The notes under the pieces are model-generated. The model worked only from the letters and a program-made list of their open reading frames with translations, was not told the origin of the DNA and ran no database searches. Position numbers and translations under genes: made by a program. A stretch of DNA of 64,000 nucleotides from Allium sativum. Lineage: Eukaryota > Streptophyta > Magnoliopsida > Asparagales > Amaryllidaceae. The stretch lies in the NCBI GenBank assembly GCA_030737875.1, contig CM060926.1:169606579-169670578 (forward strand), given 5' to 3'. Below are positions 55,661-64,000 of this stretch, piece by piece (position 1 is the first letter of the stretch; each line of letters opens with the position of its first letter).

Positions 55661-58600
55661 AGCTGAGATCAACAATACAATTCGAAATTCAATGTCAGAC
55701 ATGTAATCCTGTCTTTAACAGGATAAAAGAACCAATGTCATTTAAAACACAGCTCACGATAAATCCAAAATCGTATTCCATTAATTATGGAATCTTCATG
55801 GAAAACAGATCAATATATAATTGATATCAATTTCTGTATCCGACTAATAGAATAAATGGAAAAATGACAAAGCCTTTTAAATTCCATATATATTAACAGT
55901 CTTCCTCCACAGAAGCTCAGTTCGATTATTACCAAATCGAATTCCATTCAACTCCAATTTAGTATATTAAATTGGAAAACTTTACTTTGTAAAATTTCCA
56001 TTAAAGCTTAATAAAAAGATTTATAAATTTCAAATCACAATTCACTGTAAATTGGGTTAAAGAACGAATGTCGTTAAAAACACAGTTCACAATAAACCCA
56101 AAATCACATTCCATTAACTATGGAATCTTCACGGAAAACAGATCGATATATAATCGATATCAATTTCCATATTCGACTAATAATATAAATGGAATAACGA
56201 CAAAGCCTTTTAAATTCCATATATATTAACAGTCTTCCTCCACAGAAGCTCACTTCGATTATTACCAAATCGAATTCCATTCAATTCCAATTTAATATAT
56301 TAAATTGGAAAACCTTACTTTGGAAAATTTCCATTAAACTTTAATAAAAAGATTTATAAATTCCAAATGACATTTCATTGTGAATCGGGTTAAAGAACGA
56401 ATGTCGTTAAAAACACTGTTCATAATAAACCCAATTCACATTCCATTTTATTCCAATTATTAAATATAATTGGAAACTCTAATAATCTTAATTAAAAGAT
56501 TTAATTTATTCCTTTCACGCAGGGTTTAGGAACAATGTTACTGAAGACACCATTCACGACAAATGCAAAACCCAATTCTTTTATTCAATTCCAATTAAAT
56601 ATTAATTAATTGGAAAACTTCGCTAAATCTTAATTCAAAGATCTATTCTTTTCTCAACTAGGTTTAAGAACAATCTTATTTAAGACACCGTTCACTAAAA
56701 ACCCAAAATTCAATTTAATATTAAATACAAGGCATTGAATAGAAATTATATCGGCTTATATTCAATATCAAATTCTAAAACTAACGGATATCGTATTGGG
56801 AATAACGATATCTGTATCTTCCAAATTCCCATAACAACATCCGTATAACCACGGAATCCAATATCAAAATATTCCAAAGATTATTTTCATTTCAATTCAT
56901 TCCATTCTAATCATTCGAAAATTCTGGTTGTTTTAAAACCATTTCAAATCCAATTTATTAAATTTAAAAACCATTGGATTATTATACTAGTTAATAATTA
57001 GTTCATTTTGATAAAATATATTTTTATCTTTTCAAACGTGAAATTTCTCCTCCAAATTCTTTCCAAATCATTTATTATGATTTTACACAAATTTTTAATA
57101 ATTTTATTATGGCTCTTTAGGTCGATTTCCTTAAACGGTCATCGGACTGCACTTACAACAACCTTTTCCAAATTTGATTTGTACATAATTCCAAATCCAA
57201 CCATTAGATTTCAAATCTCTTATATTCTTTGGAAAGCTCTTTTCGATACGAACCCAATGGTTCCAGTTTTAGGAGAATCCGTCGGCCAGATCTGCCGTAA
57301 TGTCAATTGGAAGTCAATGGTTGAAATTCGCGAACGGTCGCGGCGCGGCGCGTTCTATTCAGGCCATTAAATATATATAATATATATATTTCGTAGATTT
57401 CCATTTAAAACATATTTTATAAATTCGTTTAAAAAAGATTCTAACTTCATTTTCAATTTTAAATCAAAATTGAATATTCCTTATCATTATAATATTTAAA
57501 TGATAATATTTTCATAATATCTGATTTTGAAATCTTTTCCTTTTAGATATTCATTATAAATATAAATATCGTTCGCATTAAAATGGCGCAAATCTAATCA
57601 ACATGGCTTTACATATTTCAATATTTTCGTGTCCATCCCAAATCGGACATCAAAATCATATTTTAATCCTTTATAGAATATTATTTTAAAATATCATTAT
57701 TTTAAAATAATTATTATTTTAAAACATTCCTTATTTTAAAATATTCGTTATTCCTAAACTGGAATCAGACCCAATTAATTACCATATTTATTTATATGGA
57801 TTTCATACAACATATGTATATAACAACAATCGAAACCAATCAACCATCATCCATAGTGCATCTCATAACTACATAAGCATTAAATATAAATAATTAACGC
57901 TTATAACAGTCTGTCAACCAATCGATTGACATATAACTAAACAATTAGGATTAGTATGCCCAAATATCATCCCAATACCCGTGTGGGGTTTCAACAAACA
58001 AATATTGAATATTATTTGTGCAGTTGGGCGATGTGTAAAATTAGCCGTCCCAATCAATATCAGTTAAATGGGTGTAAATAAACAAATTGTCGATTTGTAA
58101 ATGAATATTTATTTTCATTTCAGGAGAATTTTATGTCGTTCATGTATATATTAGAATTTTTTTAACGATAAAATATTTATTTCAACACATGAATATTTTA
58201 TACAATTCATATACACATTAAAAATTATATTTTTAATGAATAAATATATATTCCATAAAATTTTCGGCATTATAACGACGCGATATTAAAATCAGAGTAA
58301 TGTCTAGCACTACTCCTCTCCTGATACTGGCTTGCGCCTTACACAATCATCAATCCAATCAATCATACCACAATACAGTCAATTTCACAACCAAAATCAA
58401 ATCACATAGAACATCCAAATAAATAAATACTCAACTACCCCCAATGCCATTTAAGGCGCCATAAGTGGCTATTCGCGAAGTATGAAATCCGTGTGTCGGT
58501 AATATCCATACATCGCTTTCAATTTATGTGATTGTGCGAATTCGAGTGTTGAACACCATATAATTCAAATTTAAATCCATACTGGAAATTTCTTTTTATT

Positions 58601-60269
58601 TACAGTTCTAAAGTACATTAACTAACTATACGAAATTTTAGTGAGAAGGAGTTCTCACATTGGGATCCACTCCGCCGTGCTATTCTGAAGTTCTGATTTG
58701 CTTTTTCTGGTCCTAGAATTTGCAAACGAGCTCCAATCTTCACGCTGTATTTACTCCTAGCTTAAACGCGTCATTCAATATGACTTTCTCCTAAAGGGCC
58801 TTTTCCTGAAATTGGTCCATTTCGTCCGAAATCGCGAAAAGACACAATTTGGATAGCTGACTTTGGACGCGTTTTCTGATCAACTTCACAATCCAAAATC
58901 TGACTTTTATATACTCAAATCAAAGAGAAAATCATGCTCCTTGATTTTGGTATTGTGGAATTTTTTCCACAAGGGCTTTGTTTGGGAGATATGGGCTAAA
59001 ACAGGTCATGGTTCTTTTTGCAAAACTGGAAATTGATGAAAATTGGATTTTTGAAAGTGGAGGGGCCCATGGCCATAGATGGGTGGCGGGGAAGTGCGGC
59101 GTGGGGTCTGCATGTGGTGGGGATGGCTCAGCGGCGGCGGGGGAGTGGTGGGGGGCCCATAGGCGGCGGTTCTAGTGTATGGGATTTTTGGGAATTAAAT
59201 GAGAAAAAGAGAGAGGAGGTGCAGCAGAGAGGGGGGGAAGGATCGCCAGCGGCGGCGCCAAGCGAGGGGGAAGCGACGGTGGCGTGGGCCAAGAGGCGTG
59301 GTGGCTATCGCGATTTGGAGGAACGGGTTTTTTTCTAATTAACGACGAGAAAGGAGGAATGGGGTTTGACCATGTTAATAATATATATATATATATAATT
59401 TAATTTTGAATCCAAAAAGTCGTTTTTTATTCAAACCCCAAATCGAACCCAACGACTATCGCCCATAGCCAAATACGCCCATTCCGAACACAATAGGATA
59501 TGTCTCGTAAGCCAATTCGACAGTTTCGATCGGTTTTCATTAAAATTAAAATATAAATTAATTTAATGTTCAAAATTGACTTCAACGTACATTTTAATTT
59601 ACCGGGGCCACATACTGACTCCAAAAATTCCACAAAAATAAATCTAGCTATGTTTTGATGATAAGATCCTAACAAAACTAATTTCGTCAAATTTGGAGAC
59701 TGTTTGAAAAATGGTCATTTTCCATTCGATTAAATTCAAACTGAAAGTACCAAACACGTTTAAATCCACCACGTCCACATATTAATTCCAAAAATTACGA
59801 AAATTGGAACCTAGCAATAATTTTACATTCCGGATCCAACAAAATTGGTTTCGTCCAAAACGAAGGTCATATGCCAAATGGCTATTTTTAAGGGTTATAT
59901 ATTATATTAAATTCCATAGCGACTATTTTAAATATTAAATTGGCGATAACTTTTAATTCTCATTATGAAATTTGGATTTTTCACATTCATTAAAAAGATA
60001 TATTAAAATAGATTCAAATGTTTCTTGTTTTACTGAAATCCGATTTATTTTGAATCCTGTGCATTCATTTGATATTTAAATCGAATTTTCAAACTACCAC
60101 GCCATTTTAAACTCGTTTTATAATTAAAATAAATTTATTCGTTCTAACTTCGATTTAAATAAATTTTAAATCATTATTATTTAAAATAAATGATTTTAAA
60201 TATTCAAAATCCATTAAAATAGCAGAAATAAAAAAATTTAAATTTGTTCTGAAAATCCAAGCTGTCACA

Positions 60270-60876
60270 TATTCCTTTGTCTGATTTAGGGTCAAATATA
60301 TCTAAATTGTCTTTAGTTTTTAAATAAAACGCTTACTCCCAAAAATTCTAAAATAAGATATCTTCGGTATCTTCTTATATAGAATTTCATATGAAGTTTT
60401 GTTAGTTATTAGTCTAATTAAAATTCTATTCAAAATATAGCAAGTTGTAGCGACTGCTTCAGCTCAAAACTTTTTGGTAAACTACTATCAAGTAACATAG
60501 TTCTCGCTCACTCTTATATTGCTCTATTTTTACACTCAACTACTCTGTTTTGTTGAGGAGTTCTTGAAAAAGGAAATTTATGAGTAAATCCCTTTTTATT
60601 GCAAAATTTCTCAGAATTTTCATTTTCAAATTCTCCACCATGATCACTACGTATAGTCTTAATTTTTAGAGATAATAGATTCTAAATTCTTTTACAAAAG
60701 TTTTAAATAATTCAAAATAATCACTTTTATGTTTAAGAAGCACTGTACAATTAAATCTATAAAAATTATCGATAATTATGAATACGTATGTAGCATTGTT
60801 TATTGATTGTGTTTAAGATAGATCAAATGATCCATATGAAGTAATTATAACGAAATTGAAGTGGTAATATCATGTT
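60270..60876 (-). pseudogene. Copia F integrase core, degenerate
   Basis: Minus-strand pieces in several frames: an HMD near 60830 (first acidic residue), TIRSDHGGEFEN at about 60625-60660 (second), and a segment near 60560-60590 with RTPQQN and VVE (third). At the cut end, FDPKSDKGI sits at 60270-60295 just before the end of LTR D. Many stops and indels; clearly dead. The element was interrupted here by element D. Confidence 0.7.
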
Positions 60877-61086
60877 TTAAATTAAAAGAACTTTTCTTAA
60901 TTTACTTAATTGACAAGCATCACATAAGTTATCTAATTTGAAGTTCATTTTGGATAATCCTCTAACTAAATCTAATTTAGAAATTTTAGATAGATGTTCG
61001 AAATTTAAATGACCAAATCTCTTATGCCAAATCCAAGGGTCACTTATATTCGCCAAAAGACACAAATTATCATTTGAAATTTTCAT
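60877..61086 (-). pseudogene. Copia F GAG-pre-integrase domain
   Basis: 69 codons: LCLLANISDPWIWHKRFGHL, LVRGLSKMNFKLDNLCDACQ, LSK. The zinc-binding H-x-x-x-H (HKRFGH) and C-x2-C (CDAC) are kept. It matches the same region of the complete copia element (35600-35740) in order and spacing, with different residues. Confidence 0.8.
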
Positions 61087-61115
61087 ACTTAATATATAAT
61101 TTTTTTCCTAATTCC

Positions 61116-61425
61116 TTAGAAAATTATGTTTGATTTATTATCTTCGGTAAAGCACTTATCTTTTTCAAATTTAATTTTATAACATTTATTGCATAATTGA
61201 CTTATACTAAGCAAGTTGTGTTTTAATTTCTTAGCTAACAAAACATCAAAAATAGTAGGAGTTTTAGAGTTACTGACATTGTCGATGCCAATTACATATC
61301 CCTTTGAGTTATCATCAAAATTGACCACTCCTCCATCTTCATTATTATTCAATAGTTTGGATTTCCCATTGTATGTCTTGAACAACCATTATCGAGTATC
61401 CATTTATCCTTTTTGATTTGCACAA
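61116..61425 (-). pseudogene. Copia F protease, degenerate
   Basis: The minus-strand frame at 61385-61116 reads GGVVNFDDNSKGYVIGIDNV and LLAKKLKHNLLSISQLC, the second half of the copia protease. Upstream, in another frame near 61390-61420, WILDNGCS stands for the active site: DNG instead of DSG. A frameshift lies between them. Only about 190 bases separate this from the PBS, so gag has been deleted. Confidence 0.75.
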
Positions 61426-61608
61426 ATTAACTGTCAGATTTTGAATCATGAACAACCATGTAACATTTCTATTCACTTTTCATAATAATTCAATGCAGGC
61501 TTATGAAACAATGATGAAATGCATACATTTAAACTAGTTTTATGAAAAGTTCAAAATTTTCCATTTAAAATTTTCAAAATTCATATTATGAAAGTTTTGA
61601 AAGCCAAT

Positions 61609-61621
61609 GCTCTAATACCAA
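61609..61621 (-). other. Primer binding site of copia F
   Basis: TTGGTATTAGAGC on the minus strand. It is one change (C to T) away from the initiator-Met type. Confidence 0.7.
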
Positions 61622-61625
61622 CTAT

Positions 61626-62800
61626 TGGAGACGTCAATTAAGGATATTAAGGGTAGTAAAACATAGAGGGGGTGAATAGTATTCAATGGAATTTACTAAA
61701 TTTCTTGAAATCATTTTGAATAAAACACAAAGTATACAGATCACGGATATCAACAAATACAAAATCAATCACACAATGCAGAAATTAAAAGTAAAAGCAA
61801 TAAAAGGAAAGCATACATCGGGATATTATACTGGTTCAGGACTCCCCTACATCCAGTCCCACACAATGCTGGGTTGATGTAGATTTTTATTCAACAATAT
61901 CCAATTAGAATCCTTGATTTCCGGTTTACAAGGGTACACCCCAACTGATTCCATGTATTGTGAGACTTAGTTGATTTTCGGGACACAACTTTGCACCCAA
62001 TTGACTTCCGGGACTCAATCGCATGCAGTCACTTTAAACAGGACATGACCACATGCTTCTCTTATCAATTTTTGTAGTATTGACTCTGTATAACTTGATC
62101 TTGAGATTTTTGATTACAAACAGCCTATAACTCTCGAGAAGCACTTGAATTTAGAGAGATTTTGATTTAGAATTGAAAGAGAAGAAGAATGATATGATTT
62201 CTATTGAAATTGGCAGAGTACAGATGTAGTAAATCAAGAAATAAAATATTATAGTGGTAGGATGTAATGAGAGGAAGAAGAAGATGATTAGACATTAAAA
62301 AAATTGAATTTTAGAAGGTATTTATAGGTTTCCAATAGTCACAACATTTCTAAAAGGATTTGAATTCAAAAGACGTCTCTTTTAAAAATTTAAAAAACAT
62401 CTTAAGGGCTAGTATGTTGACATATGCCAGTGTAAAATAAAAAGTTAGATTTTAAAACAAAGTAAATGGTGTTTAAATAAACTATGGTGAATCTAGAGTT
62501 AGAAAAAAAACCTAAATTACTTTATATTTAAACATTCTTTTCGAAGTAGAAAATATATTCTAAAACTTATATAAGGATATACTAAAAACAGTTAAGAAAC
62601 TAAATACAAATGATATAAAAGTATAAATATAAAAAAAAGTAAACTTAATATAAACAAGAAGGTTAAACAATGTAGGTAATTATAAACCAAGTAAAACTTA
62701 AGTTCAAAAATTAAGCTTAAGTTTGAATATAAACAATTTAGAAAATAACTAACAGGAGTTAAAATATTTATTAAAACAAAGAAGTATATATTCTAAATGA
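61626..62800 (-). repeat. LTR of copia F (right boundary uncertain)
   Basis: Begins near TGGAGACGTC at 61626. Shared with the complete copia LTR is the GGATATTATACTGGTTCAGG ... CATCCAGTCCCACAC segment (61820-61865). A minus-strand TATA box CTATAAATA lies at 62319-62327. By the layout of the other copia LTR (TATA about 490 bases from the start), the LTR should begin near 62800 or beyond; this end is an estimate. Confidence 0.55.
62319..62327 (-). promoter_or_regulatory. TATA box in the LTR of copia F
   Basis: CTATAAATA on the minus strand, about 700 bases from the PBS, like the 650 bases in the complete copia element. Confidence 0.55.
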
Positions 62801-64000
62801 GGAAGTAATTTTGAAATCATTTGAAAACGGGAATTAGAATCAAGTAAATAATTTGAAGTTATTTTGAAATCAAGTTTAAAATCAGGATTTAAATTTGAAA
62901 AATAGAATCAAGTGCTAACCAGAGTTTCAAGAGAATTTCGAGACACGCTGACTCTATAATTCTTGAACTCTTGATTTCTTGATACTCATGAGTCTTGAAA
63001 CTTGAACTCTTCTATTTGAAATCTTGATTCTTGTGAACTATACAATTTTCAATAATAGACACCTGCATAGTTTTCCTGTAAATATATATATATATATATA
63101 TATTCTAGAAATATTGTGTTAGTAAATATTTTATAAATAATAGAAACAAAGTAGAAACAAGGTTGTTGTCTTCAAAGCCATCATCATTAACATCCTTGTC
63201 TTTAACAGTGACAACTATAACTTATTCAAGAACATATGTAGCCGATGAGAATCTTTTTAATCAATAATCATTAATTAAAATCACCTGGTAAATACTTGGA
63301 ACTTGGTTCGATATACTTCTCTTAGTGGTATAAGTATATTCACATAAACACTATAAGGATAGTTATATTTACAAATCAAATTAAACAACTAATGAATCCA
63401 AGATCTTATCCCATGGTGTTAAGAAGAATTAAGAAGAATTAATTCCATAAGTTGAATTATTTCTGTTTCATAAATTTCTCTTAAAAATCTGTACTTAAAC
63501 TACAAATGTCCTCCTTGTTTGTAAACCACTCTTCTTATCATATGGATTTCCTTTTTATATATAAATCTAACTGTTTATAGCTTCTCTTGTAAATCCCCTA
63601 ACCTTTTATGAAATTCTTTTATAATTTTCTAAAATCATACATAAGCTTGTCTATAATTTCAAAAAACATAACTCCTATTATGTTTTCCAAAATCATTTAT
63701 AAAACTTGATTCGTTTATAAAACAACGTTTATGATTTTATAAACTAATTTATGAAAGTTAATTCATTTATAAATTGTATGATGGATCTTTCACTAAACGG
63801 TATCCTTTTATAAGTCGATTTATTATTTTAGAATAGAGTAAGCCAAATGCTTTAATTTGTTATAAGCCATCGTAGATAATTGATAAATTAACTTTCTATT
63901 GTTATAGAAAAAATCGTGTATTAATTCCATAACTTTTATTAATAGAATAGTTAACAACCTAAAACGGTACTAATAATTAATCACTAAAAATTTCAAAATA
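62800..64000. other. AT-rich sequence without recognised features
   Basis: No coding signal. Contains a TA tract at 63080-63103, a GAATTAAGAA duplication at 63420-63440, and several ATTTATAAA-type words near 63690-63780. It may be the outer part of copia F's LTR or the host sequence beyond it. Confidence 0.4.

Larger units (their letters stand above)
50441..60269 (-). mobile_element. Element D: non-autonomous giant-LTR gypsy derivative
   Basis: It consists of a left LTR end (50441-52245), an internal region of 1045 bases and a complete right LTR of 6979 bases. The PPT complement ATCTTCCCCACTT follows the left LTR, and an initiator-Met PBS precedes the right LTR. The priming sites are kept but there is no gag or pol. 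The LTR ends are TG...CA. The left LTR is cut at 50441 by element C. On the right, D abuts the integrase of copia F in mid-gene at 60269/60270, so D inserted into F. It would need proteins from an A-like element to move. Confidence 0.8.
53291..60269 (-). repeat. Element D 5' LTR (7.0 kb)
   Basis: Runs from TGTAATAATACGG to GCTGTCACA. No gene. It contains a leader block (53655-53718), stem-loop (53852-53919) and two dual-hairpin modules (54605-54690, 55578-55660). Direct duplications lie between about 55770 and 56420 (GAAAACAGATC and AAAGCCTTTTAAATTCCATA recur about 350 bases apart). There is an AT foldback at 58226-58248 (CATTAAAAATTATATTTTTAATG type), a G-rich island at 59060-59290 and the standard terminal region. 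It is among the longest LTRs I know of in plants. Confidence 0.82.
60270..64000 (-). mobile_element. Copia F: truncated Ty1/copia remnant
   Basis: On the minus strand: an LTR (from 61626 upward), PBS (61609-61621), protease remains (61116-61420), GAG-pre-integrase (60877-61086), and an integrase core (60270-60870) cut by element D inside the FDPKSDKGI motif. The LTR shares the ATCCAGTCC/ACTGGTTC segment with the other copia LTR, so it is probably another Sirevirus-type element. Gag is absent. RT and RNase H are not in the window. The right end is not identified. Confidence 0.75.

Overview
This window is repeat-rich plant nuclear DNA. It is AT-rich and contains almost nothing but nested, decaying LTR retrotransposons. 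I found no convincing host gene, rRNA, tRNA or CRISPR array. The chromodomain-bearing Ty3/gypsy elements (chromoviruses, most like Tekay/Del) and a Sirevirus-type Ty1/copia element (Maximus/SIRE) point to an angiosperm, probably intergenic or pericentromeric heterochromatin. I cannot name the species.

Layout, left to right. 1-3062 is a fragment of a giant gypsy LTR in plus orientation, inverted relative to its relatives further right. 3063-9305 is a 6.2-kb LTR (B1, minus) with long arrays of hairpin-forming tandem repeats. It is followed by a truncated pol pseudogene (9410-10970). 10971-12315 plus 27709-28606 are two halves of another LTR (B2). They are split by a complete 15.4-kb chromovirus, element A (12316-27708, minus). 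A has 5.4-kb LTRs, a 5-bp target duplication, PBS, PPT and a gag-pol broken by stops and frameshifts. 28607-31989 is a further LTR fragment (E) with an embedded 180-bp fold-back.

31990-50440 is a second chromovirus, C (minus, about 2.7-kb LTRs). Its truncated left LTR was hit by a 10.1-kb Sirevirus-like copia element (32157-42286, plus; target duplication GAGTT). 50441-60269 is element D: a truncated left LTR, a 1.05-kb non-coding internal region that keeps PBS and PPT, and a 7-kb right LTR, so it looks like a non-autonomous derivative. 60270-64000 is a second copia remnant, F (minus): integrase and protease remains, PBS and LTR.

How the parts work together. All the coding parts are Gag-Pol of retrotransposons, and every polyprotein carries disabling lesions. 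The most interesting signals are non-coding. The giant gypsy LTRs share conserved modules whose hairpin arms change together between families, which suggests selected RNA structure in the genomic RNA leader. The 50-bp satellite in B1 is also built from hairpins with matched arm changes. The copia element carries two extra open reading frames after pol, each behind its own TATA-like box, and a cluster of TGTCGAC-type motifs resembling repeats upstream of its LTR promoter.
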